DNA of 64,000 nt, taken from NCBI RefSeq assembly GCF_000757485.1, contig NZ_JPYO01000042.1, forward strand, positions 269,944 to 333,943. The letters run 5' to 3'. The notes under the pieces are model-generated. The model saw only the letters and a program-made list of their open reading frames with translations, had not been told where the DNA came from and ran no database searches. A program made the position numbers and the translations under genes. This DNA is from Achromobacter sp. RTa (GTDB taxonomy: Bacteria; Pseudomonadota; Gammaproteobacteria; Burkholderiales; Burkholderiaceae_B). Shown piece by piece: positions 53,420-60,930 of this stretch (the first letter of the stretch is position 1; each line of letters opens with the position of its first letter).

Positions 53420-54386
53420 TCTTGCCGAAGTGGCCGTTGGCGCGCATATAGGCCAGGGCCTGCGCGCCTTGCTCCAACGTGAACTCGCGATCCACCGGCA
53501 GGCTCAGCTTCCCATCCTTCAAGGGGCCGCTCAGGTCGCGCAGCATGCTCGCGGTGATCCGCCTGACTTCTTCGCGGGTGCGGGTGCGGAACGTGACGCC
53601 GCTGTAGCGCACCCGCCGCAAGGCATGCAGATCGAAATCGAAACTGCCCGCCCGGCCCGCCAGCCGGCCCACGTTCACGATGTGCCCTTCGATGGCGGTG
53701 GCCGCCAGGGTTTCATTGATGGTCGGCCCCGACAGCATATCCACCACCAGGTCCACTCCCCTGCCGGCCGTGGCATCCAGCACCTGCCCGGACCAGCCGG
53801 AGACGGAAGGGTCGACGACCAGGTCCATGCCCAGCCCGACCAGGCGCTGGCGCTTTTCCGCACTGGTCGAACTGCCTCCCACCCAGCTCGCCTTCAGACA
53901 GCGCGCGATCCGCAGCGCCATCAGGCCCACGGCGCTCGACGCGCCATGGATCAGCAGCGACGCGCCCGCCCGCAGGCCTCCGTGGGTCACCAGCGCGTCG
54001 TGCATGGTCTGCAGCGCGATGGGCAAGGTGGCGGCCTGCGCGGGTTCCAGTCCGTCCGGCATGGGCAGCACGCGCCCCCAGTCCGCGACCGCATAGTCCG
54101 CGAAGGCCCCGCGCCCCGACCCCATGACGCGCTGTCCGACGCGGACATGGCCCGGCACCTCGGCTCCCACCGCGTCCACGACCCCGGCCCACTCCAGGCC
54201 CAAGATGGCGCCCGGCCCTCCGGCGTCCCCGTGGCGGCGGCCTTCGGCCATGTAGAGGTCGGCGCGGTTGAGGGCGCAGGCCAGCACCTGCAGCCGGACT
54301 TCCGCCGGCCCCGGCCGCGGCACCGGCGCCCGGGCCAGCACAGCTCCGTCCGCCCCAAGGACGAGCGCACGCATCATCGTGGCCAT
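53400..54386 (-). CDS. zinc-free MDR-family quinone oxidoreductase-like dehydrogenase
   Basis: 328 residues. N-terminal GroES-like domain (RALVLGADGAVLARAPVPRPGPAEVRLQVLACALNRADLYMAEG), then a Rossmann fold (LIHGASSAVGLMALRIARCLKASWVGGSSTSAEKRQRLVGLG). No structural-zinc cysteine cluster, which fits the NADPH:quinone reductase/enoyl reductase branch. It starts directly after the stop of the Bug gene with no spacer and ends inside the tail of the lacI-family gene. Acts on an unknown enone or quinone-like intermediate. Confidence 0.87.
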   Translation of the reverse strand: MATMMRALVLGADGAVLARAPVPRPGPAEVRLQVLACALNRADLYMAEGRRHGDAGGPGAILGLEWAGVVDAVGAEVPGHVRVGQRVMGSGRGAFADYAVADWGRVLPMPDGLEPAQAATLPIALQTMHDALVTHGGLRAGASLLIHGASSAVGLMALRIARCLKASWVGGSSTSAEKRQRLVGLGMDLVVDPSVSGWSGQVLDATAGRGVDLVVDMLSGPTINETLAATAIEGHIVNVGRLAGRAGSFDFDLHALRRVRYSGVTFRTRTREEVRRITASMLRDLSGPLKDGKLSLPVDREFTLEQGAQALAYMRANGHFGKIILRVA

Positions 54387-55394
54387 TTACTGCGCCTTCG
54401 CGCCGGACTTCCTGACGATGTCGCCCCAGCGGTCGATCTCGCTGTCGACGAATGCCTTGAACTGGTCAACGCCCATCAGGTCGATCTGGATGCCGGCCTC
54501 ATCGAAGCGCTCACGCACCGAATCGCTTGCCAGCGCCTGATTGATGACGGCGTTGAGCTTTTCCACGACAGGCCGCGGTGTGCCGGCGGGCGCGAAGATG
54601 CCGCTCCAGCTGGTGACCTCGTAGCCCGGAACTCCGGCCTCCATCAGCGTGGGCACGTCCGGCAGCACGGAGGCGCGGTTGCGGCTGGTCACGCCCAGGG
54701 CGCGCACCTTGCCGGCCTGGATGTGCGGCAGCGAAACGTTCAGGTTGTCGAACATGAGCTGGATGTGCCCGGCCAGCAGGTCGTTCATGGCCGGGCCGCC
54801 GCCGCGATACGGCACGTGGGTGAAGCGGGTGCCCGTCAGCACCTGGAACAGTTCGCCCGACATGTGGATGCTGCTGCCCGCGCCGGATGACCCCATCATC
54901 AGCTTGCCGGGATTCGCCTTCGCCCACGCGATCAGTTCCTGCACTGTTTTCGCGGGCACCGAAGGGTTCACCACCAGCACGTTCGTGCCTGCCGTCATGC
55001 GCGCAATGGGCTCGAAATCCTTGCGCGCGTCGAAAGCCGGATTCTCGTACAGCGTCGGATTGATTCCGTGCGTTCCGATCGTTCCCTGCAGCAGGGTGTA
55101 GCCATCGGGCGGCGAACCCGCCACGTGCGCGGCGCCGATATTGCCGCCCGCTCCACCGCGGTTCTCAACGACGACGGGCTGGCCGAGGATCTTCGACATG
55201 GCTTCCGCCAGGATCCGGCCCGTCGTGTCCGTGGAGCCGCCTGGCGGGAAGGGGATCACGTAGCGGATGGGCCGCTCCGGATAGGCGGCGGCCGCCAGTC
55301 CGGGCGCCGCGGCCACGGCAGTTGCGGCCATGGACAGCGCCAGCACGCGCTTCATGCCCAGCATGGCCAGACGCAAGGAAATGCGAGGGTTCAT
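54387..55394 (-). CDS. Bug/TctC-type periplasmic solute receptor
   Basis: 335 residues with signal peptide (MKRVLALSMAATAVAAAPGLAAA). Family motifs: YPERPIRYVIPFPPGGSTDTTGRILAEAMSKILGQPVVVENRGGAGGNIGAAHVAGSPPDGYTLL, FTHVPYRGGGPAMNDLLAGHIQLMFDN and WGDIVRKSGAKAQ. Second of two Bug genes in this operon; together with the copy at 57318 and the one at 48772 the LacI-linked locus has three receptors, perhaps for related acids. Confidence 0.9.
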   Translation of the reverse strand: MNPRISLRLAMLGMKRVLALSMAATAVAAAPGLAAAAYPERPIRYVIPFPPGGSTDTTGRILAEAMSKILGQPVVVENRGGAGGNIGAAHVAGSPPDGYTLLQGTIGTHGINPTLYENPAFDARKDFEPIARMTAGTNVLVVNPSVPAKTVQELIAWAKANPGKLMMGSSGAGSSIHMSGELFQVLTGTRFTHVPYRGGGPAMNDLLAGHIQLMFDNLNVSLPHIQAGKVRALGVTSRNRASVLPDVPTLMEAGVPGYEVTSWSGIFAPAGTPRPVVEKLNAVINQALASDSVRERFDEAGIQIDLMGVDQFKAFVDSEIDRWGDIVRKSGAKAQ

Positions 55395-55438
55395 CGTTGT
55401 CTCCTGTGTTGTTATGTGTCGGTGCGGCGCTCGCCGCC

Positions 55439-56248
55439 CTATTTGCGCAAGACGATGCCGGCCGACATGCCCCCGTCCACCGGCAATTCAACAGCGTTGA
55501 TATAGCTGGCCTCGTCGGACAACAGGAACCGGATCGCGGCCGCCACTTCTTCCGCGGTTCCCTGCCGTCCGAAAGGCATGGGCTGCGCCAGCCGGTCCGG
55601 CCTGGCCTGCGTGGCCGCCCGGCCCATGGGCGTGTCGATCAGGCCCAGCACCACGGTGTTGGCCCGTATGCCCGCCGGCTGGCCTTCCAGCGCCACCGCC
55701 CGGCATATGGCCGACAGCGCCGCCTTCGACGTTTCGTAGGCGGGGTTGCGCCCCCCCGGACGGCGTGATGCGGTGGACGATACGAATACGATGGAGCCCC
55801 CCGGCGCCATCCTGGGCAAGGCATATTTGGCGCAGAACACATGCGCCCGGGTATTGACGTTCAGCACGGCGTCCCAGTTCTCGGGGGTCAGTCCAGACAG
55901 CGGCGTGCGGTGGCTGACGCCCACGTTCAGGACCAGGCCGTCCAATCCGCCAAGGGCCTCGGCCGCCCGGTCGATCATGCCCTCGATCTGCGCCACGTCC
56001 GAGACATCGGCCTGCAAGGCCATCGCCTGCCCGCCGGCCTCGGAGATATCGCCCACGGTGCGCTCCGCGGCTTCGAGATCGCGGTCGGCGCAAGCCACGC
56101 GCGCTCCGGCGCGCGCCAACGCCAGGCACGCGGCATTGCCATTCGCCGCAGGCTGGCGCGCGCCGGGCGAACGCCCCGCCCCCACCACCAGGATGCGGCG
56201 CCCCTCCAGGCAGGACGCCGCGGCTTCGGATTTCTGTACTTGGCTCAT
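55439..56248 (-). CDS. short-chain dehydrogenase/reductase
   Basis: 269 residues. The nucleotide-binding loop is longer and unusual (VGAGRSPGARQPAANGNAACLALARAGARVACADRD), related to the GIGNG-type loop of the SDR at 49778. The catalytic residues appear intact: Ser in SIVFVSSTAS and YETSK. The C-terminal LLSDEASYINAVELPVDGGMSAG is typical. Probably NAD-dependent oxidation of a hydroxy intermediate. Confidence 0.87.
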   Translation of the reverse strand: MSQVQKSEAAASCLEGRRILVVGAGRSPGARQPAANGNAACLALARAGARVACADRDLEAAERTVGDISEAGGQAMALQADVSDVAQIEGMIDRAAEALGGLDGLVLNVGVSHRTPLSGLTPENWDAVLNVNTRAHVFCAKYALPRMAPGGSIVFVSSTASRRPGGRNPAYETSKAALSAICRAVALEGQPAGIRANTVVLGLIDTPMGRAATQARPDRLAQPMPFGRQGTAEEVAAAIRFLLSDEASYINAVELPVDGGMSAGIVLRK

Positions 56249-56279
56249 GATGGATTCTTGATAAAAAGAGCGCCGCGGC

Positions 56280-57293
56280 TCAAAGCGTGGCCACCGGCGT
56301 GACGGGAGATCCCACGGCGCCGGGCAGGCGCAGCGGCGGCGCGGTCAACAGGAATTTCGAGCGCCCCTGCGCGGCCAGGGCACGCGCCAGCCCGGACAGG
56401 TGCCAAAGCTCGCCCAGGGGGATTCCGTACTGGAACAGGCACAACTGATGCAGGGGCAAGCGCGCGCAGGGCTCCGCGGCAGGCCGGCCCGGTATGCCTT
56501 CGACCGCGTAGTTATCGGCGCAGAGCGCGGCAATCCCGCTATCGACGATCCAACGCCGCAGGCGCTCATCGCGCCCATCGAGCACGGCGCAGCTGCCATC
56601 GAGCACCGCCGCGTCGGGCGCGCCGCCCATGGCCACGATCTTGTCGGCGAACCCCGTGTACAGGCACAGCATGTCGCCGGACTGGATATCGCCGCCGGCG
56701 GCATCCACGGCGCGCATCAGCAGCTCATAGCCCACATACTGGCGCGCGTCGCCGCACAGCGCATGCAGGTCCAGCAGCACGCCGCGCGACTGGATGGCTT
56801 TTTCCGCCATGGTCTGGATACCCAGGCGATGCGCGCCCGGCGGCGCCCCGTCTTCGGGACCGACAACGTCGACGCCGGCGCGAAAGCCGTTGTAGTACAC
56901 CGCCACGGGTTCGCCATTTCCCTCCACGTCGAACCGGTGCCCTACGTGGGCGAAGCTGTCCCACTGAGTGGAGTACTGCGTGTGCAGGATTACCGAGTCA
57001 TCGCAGACGACGTCCGTATGCGCATGGCCGTCGGGATCCACCGGCAGGTTGTAGACAGGCCGCCCGTCCCGCCGCGTCGGCGCCAGCACGGGCGGATGGC
57101 GGCGCGGATTCAGCACGTTGCCGCCTGGCAGGTTCAGCGGCAGGCTGAGGCAGATGCTGCGCCCCTCCCGCACCTCGCGCACTCCCCGCAGGACCGCCTC
57201 GGGCGTGATCAGGTTCAGCCGGCCCAGCTCATCGTCCGGCCCGAAGTCGCCCCAGTTCGATTCCGAGGGCCGTACTTTCCAGCGTGGATTCAT
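56280..57293 (-). CDS. cyclase-family metal-dependent hydrolase (kynurenine formamidase-like)
   Basis: 337 residues of the cyclase (PF04199-type) family. The metal-binding region appears as ILHTQYSTQWDSFAHVGHRFD, the TQWD variant found in one branch instead of GTHxDxPxH. Further segments are GIQTMAEKAIQSRGVLLDLHAL, GDMLCLYTGFADK and IAALCADNYAVEGIP. Members hydrolyse amides, lactones or cyclic intermediates. In this operon it may open a ring or lactone made by the neighbouring dehydrogenases. Confidence 0.87.
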   Translation of the reverse strand: MNPRWKVRPSESNWGDFGPDDELGRLNLITPEAVLRGVREVREGRSICLSLPLNLPGGNVLNPRRHPPVLAPTRRDGRPVYNLPVDPDGHAHTDVVCDDSVILHTQYSTQWDSFAHVGHRFDVEGNGEPVAVYYNGFRAGVDVVGPEDGAPPGAHRLGIQTMAEKAIQSRGVLLDLHALCGDARQYVGYELLMRAVDAAGGDIQSGDMLCLYTGFADKIVAMGGAPDAAVLDGSCAVLDGRDERLRRWIVDSGIAALCADNYAVEGIPGRPAAEPCARLPLHQLCLFQYGIPLGELWHLSGLARALAAQGRSKFLLTAPPLRLPGAVGSPVTPVATL

Positions 57294-57317
57294 TTTCCGT
57301 CGTTCCTTGCCATCACA

Positions 57318-58376
57318 TCACAATTGCACGTGCGCGGATTGCACGATGCCCTGCCAGCGTCCGGACTCGGCCGCGACGAATTCGGGAAATGACCGCGCGT
57401 CGAGCTTGCGCAGCAGCTCGGTGCCATTCTGGGCGGCCCGCGCCTGCACGGCCGGGTCCGCCAGCACGCGCCCGCAGGCTTCGGACAATATCTCCACCGC
57501 CTCGGCCGGGGCTCCACGCGGCGCGAACAATCCGGACCACACCGACGACTGTGCACCGGCGTATCCTGCCTCGGCGATGGTGGGAACTCCCGGCAGGCTC
57601 GGCAGGGGCCGTGGCCCCGTCGTCACGAGCGCGCGCAGCTTCCCTGCGCCGATCAGCGGCAAGCTGGTAATGGGGTAATCGAACATCACGTCCACCGTGC
57701 CGGCCATCAGGTCGTTCATCGCCAGGCCGGCGCCTTTGTACGGAACGTGCAGCAACCGGATGCCAGCCACCTGTTGCAACAGCTCCGCCACCAGGTGCTG
57801 GGCCGTGCCCACGCCGGCCGAGGCATATGTCAACTGGCCCGGCCGCTTGCGGGCCTGGGCCAGGAACTCATCGAACGTGGCGAACGGCGTCGCCGCGCCG
57901 GTAACCAGCACGTTGAAGTCGGCGAACAGACCATGCACGGGCACGAAGTCCCGTAGCGGGTCATAGGGAAAATCCTTGTACAGATACCGGTTCGCGGCGT
58001 GCGTGCCATTGGTGCCGAACATCAGGCTGTATCCATCGGGCGCCGCGCGCGTAGCCACGCCAAGGGCGATGTTGCCGCCGGCGCCCGGCCGGTTGTCCAC
58101 GACAAAAGGCTGCCCAAGCGCGGCCGCCAGTTTTTCAGCCACCAGGCGCGCATTGCTGTCGGCAATGCCGCCGGCGGCGAAAGGCACATACAGCGTCAGC
58201 GCCCGCGAAGGGTAGGCCGCGGCGCGGCCGGCGCCGGACAGGCCCATGGCCGCCATGCCCAGCATGGCAGCCAGAAATCCGCGGCGCCCCGGCACCGCTC
58301 CGCCGGATAAGCCCTCCGCCGTTTGAACCGATTCATTATGTGAATGAAAAAACACCGCGCCTCCCCGTATTGCCAT
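57318..58376 (-). CDS. Bug/TctC-type solute receptor with Tat-like leader
   Basis: 352 residues. The leader contains GRRGFLAAMLGMAAMGLSGAGRAAAYP, a twin-arginine-like signal rather than a plain Sec one. The mature part follows the family: SRALTLYVPFAAGGIADSNARLVAEKLAAALGQPFVVDNRPGAGGNIALG, LLHVPYKGAGLAMNDLMAGTVDVMFDYP and WQGIVQSAHVQL. ATG 58376 has AGGGA upstream; a GTG at 58355 behind GGGGAGG is an alternative start. First gene of the operon, with two LacI-type operator sequences at its 5' end. Confidence 0.88.
   Translation of the reverse strand: MAIRGGAVFFHSHNESVQTAEGLSGGAVPGRRGFLAAMLGMAAMGLSGAGRAAAYPSRALTLYVPFAAGGIADSNARLVAEKLAAALGQPFVVDNRPGAGGNIALGVATRAAPDGYSLMFGTNGTHAANRYLYKDFPYDPLRDFVPVHGLFADFNVLVTGAATPFATFDEFLAQARKRPGQLTYASAGVGTAQHLVAELLQQVAGIRLLHVPYKGAGLAMNDLMAGTVDVMFDYPITSLPLIGAGKLRALVTTGPRPLPSLPGVPTIAEAGYAGAQSSVWSGLFAPRGAPAEAVEILSEACGRVLADPAVQARAAQNGTELLRKLDARSFPEFVAAESGRWQGIVQSAHVQL
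58324..58335. promoter_or_regulatory. LacI-type operator inside the 5' end of the Bug gene
   Basis: TGAACCGATTCA, symmetric in five of six base pairs, about 40 nt inside the predicted coding start. Intragenic operators paired with an upstream one are common for LacI proteins and allow looping; the partner here is at 58434. Confidence 0.5.
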
Positions 58377-58433
58377 TGAATTCCCTACGAATTAACGGCC
58401 GTCTCCATGATTTTTTCCAACTCTAGCACACAA

Positions 58434-58445
58434 TGAAACGGTTCA
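58434..58445. promoter_or_regulatory. LacI-type operator upstream of the Bug-cyclase-SDR operon
   Basis: TGAAACGGTTCA, symmetric in five of six base pairs, 58 nt before the start of the Bug gene. It shares the pattern TGAAWCGRTTCA with the copy at 52279 beside the lacI-family gene, which ties this operon to that regulator. Confidence 0.6.
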
Positions 58446-58651
58446 CCAATAGCAAAGAGAGCATATATTTCCAGCTTCGATAAGGGCGAGCCGGGACGGC
58501 CAGCGTTGCAATGGCCGGGATGCGAGGTGGGGAGATGGGCTATGCGCGGATGCGTGCCGATGGGGGAGGAATCAAGCAGCGGCAGGCCCCGAAGGGCCTT
58601 GGTTTTCCGTGAACGGGCTGCGCTTGCCGGTGCGTTGCGCACCGCGGGATT
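58446..58651. other. intergenic stretch without a supported gene
   Basis: About 200 nt between the LacI-type operator and the modA-like stop codon. A short open frame crosses it on the minus strand but runs through the operator and the 5' region of the Bug gene and has no ribosome-binding site. Nothing else recognisable. Confidence 0.5.
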
Positions 58652-59428
58652 TCAGAGCGCGCCAGCAATCACTTCGTGTTTATAGCCATAGCCAAGCAGG
58701 ATCGAACCGGCCTTGGAACCCTTGAGATAGAACTGGAACGACCGCGCCGTCGGGTTGTTCCGCCCTTCATCGAGAATGACGGTCTGCTGCCTGATGGGAT
58801 CGTAGAGCGATTGCGGGATCAGCCAGGCCGATCCCCGCAAGAGCCTGCCATTGGCGTATACCTGCGACAAGGTCACGATGCCCAGGCCAGGAGCGTCGGA
58901 AGCAACGAACTGTCGAGACTCGGCGATGTCGTGGCGTTCGACCAGCTTGGCCGAGATCTCGCGGGCGATGCCGAGGTTGTCGAGCACCTGCTTCGCCGGC
59001 TGGCCATACACAAGCGCCGGGCTCACGACTGACAGCCGATCGAATTTCTTGCGGGTCAGCACCTGGCCCTGGGGGTCGACGTAACCCTCCTCCGGAGACC
59101 ACAGCACCAACGAATTCGTCGCGTAGGTAAAACGCGTGCCGGCCACGACCAGATTGCGGTCCTCCAGCTCCTTCAAGGCCGCCGTGTTATTGGGCAGCAA
59201 TAGATCGTACCGGGCGCCATCGATGATTTGCCGCAGCAGTTCGCTGGTGTTGCCCACGGTAAGGATCACCTTGTTGCCGGTATCCTTTTCAAAGCTTTGG
59301 GCGATGGCGCGCAGCGGTTCGGCGAGCAAGGTCGCGACGGCGACTCGCACTTCCCCGGCCATGGCATTTGGACTGAAACTGGCTCCGAACAGAGGTACTG
59401 CGGCAAGCAGGAGGTGCAGGAATTTCAT
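58652..59428 (-). CDS. ModA-like molybdate-binding periplasmic protein (orphan)
   Basis: 258 residues with a signal peptide ending near NAMAGE. ModA-family pattern: VRVAVATLLAEPLRAIAQSFEKDTGNKVILTVGNTSELLRQIIDGARYDLLLPNN, VLWSPEEGYVD and the C-terminal SFQFYLKGSKAGSILLGYGYKH. Binds an oxyanion such as molybdate. No ModB or ModC genes adjoin it, so it either serves a distant transporter or has another ligand. ATG 59428 chosen; the frame continues upstream without hydrophobic leader. Confidence 0.85.
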   Translation of the reverse strand: MKFLHLLLAAVPLFGASFSPNAMAGEVRVAVATLLAEPLRAIAQSFEKDTGNKVILTVGNTSELLRQIIDGARYDLLLPNNTAALKELEDRNLVVAGTRFTYATNSLVLWSPEEGYVDPQGQVLTRKKFDRLSVVSPALVYGQPAKQVLDNLGIAREISAKLVERHDIAESRQFVASDAPGLGIVTLSQVYANGRLLRGSAWLIPQSLYDPIRQQTVILDEGRNNPTARSFQFYLKGSKAGSILLGYGYKHEVIAGAL

Positions 59429-59588
59429 GGCAACGCTTAGGAACAACCGCGGGCGCGGTCCGACATCGGGGATAGATACCACGTCGTGAAGGTTGGTAAC
59501 AAGACTATGTTTCCATACGTTTCAAAGATGGCGCACAATCCGCATCCCTTATAGGATTCGATTGTTTTCTATAGTAGACAGACAGAAC

Positions 59589-60125
59589 ATGCCTCAGCCC
59601 ACGTTCAAATTTGCCGATTGCCGCGCTGAACAGCATTCGACCGCGATCCTCGATATCTTGAACGAGGCGATCCTGAACTCGACGGCGCTCTATGACTATC
59701 GCCAGCGCGAGCCGGCCGCGATGGTGGCCTGGTTCCAGGCGAAAGCGGCGGGCGGCTTCCCGGTGATCGGGGCCTTCACGGACGACGGCACGCTTGCCGG
59801 CTTTGCCAGCTGGGGCACATTCCGCGCTTTCCCCGCCTATAAGTACACCGTGGAGCACAGCGTCTACGTCCACAAAGACTACCGCGGCTGCGGGCTTGGC
59901 AGGTCGCTCCTGTCCGCCCTTATCGCCCGGGCGCGCGAATCAAGCGTTCACGCCCTCATCGGCTGCATCGACGCAACGAACGCGGGCAGCATCGCGCTGC
60001 ACGAGAAGCTCGGTTTCAAACACGTCGGGACCATGCCGGAAGTCGGCTTCAAGTTCGGCCGGTGGCTGGACGCGAGCTTTTATCAGCTCCGCCTCGCAGG
60101 CCCGGCCCAGCCCGTGGACGGCTGA
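59589..60125 (+). CDS. GNAT acetyltransferase, phosphinothricin N-acetyltransferase-like
   Basis: 178 residues. N-terminal CRAEQHSTAILDILNEAILNSTALYDYRQREPAAMVAWF, the acetyl-CoA motif VYVHKDYRGCGLGRSLLSALIARA and the tail NAGSIALHEKLGFKHVGTMPEVGFKFGRWLD match the PAT/bar-like group, which acetylates phosphinothricin, methionine sulfoximine or related amino acids. Natural substrate not known. Stands alone between divergent and convergent neighbours. Confidence 0.87.
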   Translation: MPQPTFKFADCRAEQHSTAILDILNEAILNSTALYDYRQREPAAMVAWFQAKAAGGFPVIGAFTDDGTLAGFASWGTFRAFPAYKYTVEHSVYVHKDYRGCGLGRSLLSALIARARESSVHALIGCIDATNAGSIALHEKLGFKHVGTMPEVGFKFGRWLDASFYQLRLAGPAQPVDG

Positions 60126-60146
60126 GCCCGATACGCTGCGCCGGCC

Positions 60147-60713
60147 CTAGCGGCGGATCAGCGCCACCACGTAGACGCAGGGCGCGTCCGTCGCGTTATG
60201 GAATGCGCATGCGGCCGGCAGGCCAAGCTGCAGGCAGTCCCCGTGTTCCAGGACATGCGTGGCCTCCCCTTCGTGGAACGTCAGGGTTCCCTCGAGAACC
60301 CAGATCTGCTGGTGCTGGAAGACAAAGGCGCTGGCCGGGTATTCGACCCGTACGCCGGCGGGCAGGGTCACTTGCACCATCTCAAGCATCGTCCCGTTGC
60401 GGGGCGACACCACCCGGCGCTCGTAGCCGGTTTCCGGGTCCACCCACACCGACTGCGAATCCGCCTTGCTCAGGCGTTCGCCAGTCCGCTCGGCCAGGGC
60501 CAGGAGCATGGACAGCTGAAGGCCGAATGCGCCGGACAGTTTGCCCAGGATGGTCGCGGTGGGGCTGGCTTCGCAGCGCTCGATCTTGCTGATCATCGCC
60601 TTGGACACGCCGGATTTGTCGGCAAGGTCGCCCAAGGACCAGCCCCGCGCCTCGCGCTCTATGCGAAGCCGCGTGGCGATGGCAATGGACGGATCAGGAA
60701 GTGGGCTGTTCAT
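60147..60713 (-). CDS. XRE-type regulator with C-terminal cupin
   Basis: 188 residues. Helix-turn-helix at about 14-68 (RLRIEREARGWSLGDLADKSGVSKAMISKIERCEASPTATILGKLSGAFG), then a cupin domain (YPASAFVFQHQQIWVLEGTLTFHEGEATHVLEHGDCLQLGLPAACAFHNATD). Such two-domain regulators sense a small ligand in the cupin barrel. Divergent from the flavin monooxygenase operon with 217 nt between them, containing an inverted repeat over a good promoter. Confidence 0.9.
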   Translation of the reverse strand: MNSPLPDPSIAIATRLRIEREARGWSLGDLADKSGVSKAMISKIERCEASPTATILGKLSGAFGLQLSMLLALAERTGERLSKADSQSVWVDPETGYERRVVSPRNGTMLEMVQVTLPAGVRVEYPASAFVFQHQQIWVLEGTLTFHEGEATHVLEHGDCLQLGLPAACAFHNATDAPCVYVVALIRR

Positions 60714-60832
60714 AAGGGCAGTGAGAGCGGCTGGTTCTGTTCGTCATTGTATCGGCCCGCACCAAGCCCGCCGGCCATGCCGATCTCTTAGCACACATCG
60801 GACTCCCGGGTTTGTACCTAGATGAGAAGTCT

Positions 60833-60860
60833 TTGATAGTGATCAATCGTTCACTATACT
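60833..60860 (+). promoter_or_regulatory. promoter with overlapping inverted repeat before the monooxygenase operon
   Basis: TTGATA (60833-60838), a 16-nt spacer and TATACT (60855-60860) form a near-consensus sigma-70 promoter, 71 nt upstream of the monooxygenase start. A perfect 7-bp inverted repeat, ATAGTGA (60836-60842) and TCACTAT (60851-60857), overlies it, ideal for repression by the divergent cupin/XRE protein. The same stretch also reads TTGATAGTGATCAA, an exact FNR consensus, but its overlap with the -35 element makes activation by FNR unlikely. Confidence 0.6.
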
Positions 60861-60930
60861 TGACGACACAGCCAGACCGGCGATTCGGGCCTCACCCCGA
60901 AACTCACCAAGTACTGCTTCGGAAACTGAT

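Noticed and set aside
58385..58642. An 85-codon frame upstream of the Bug gene
   Set aside because: No ribosome-binding site, no recognisable protein features, and it covers the LacI-type operator at 58434.
60833..60846. Exact FNR consensus TTGATAGTGATCAA before the monooxygenase gene
   Set aside because: It overlaps the -35 hexamer of a good promoter, no -10 is present at the distance expected for FNR activation, and the extended inverted repeat is better explained as the operator of the divergent cupin/XRE regulator. Kept as an alternative.
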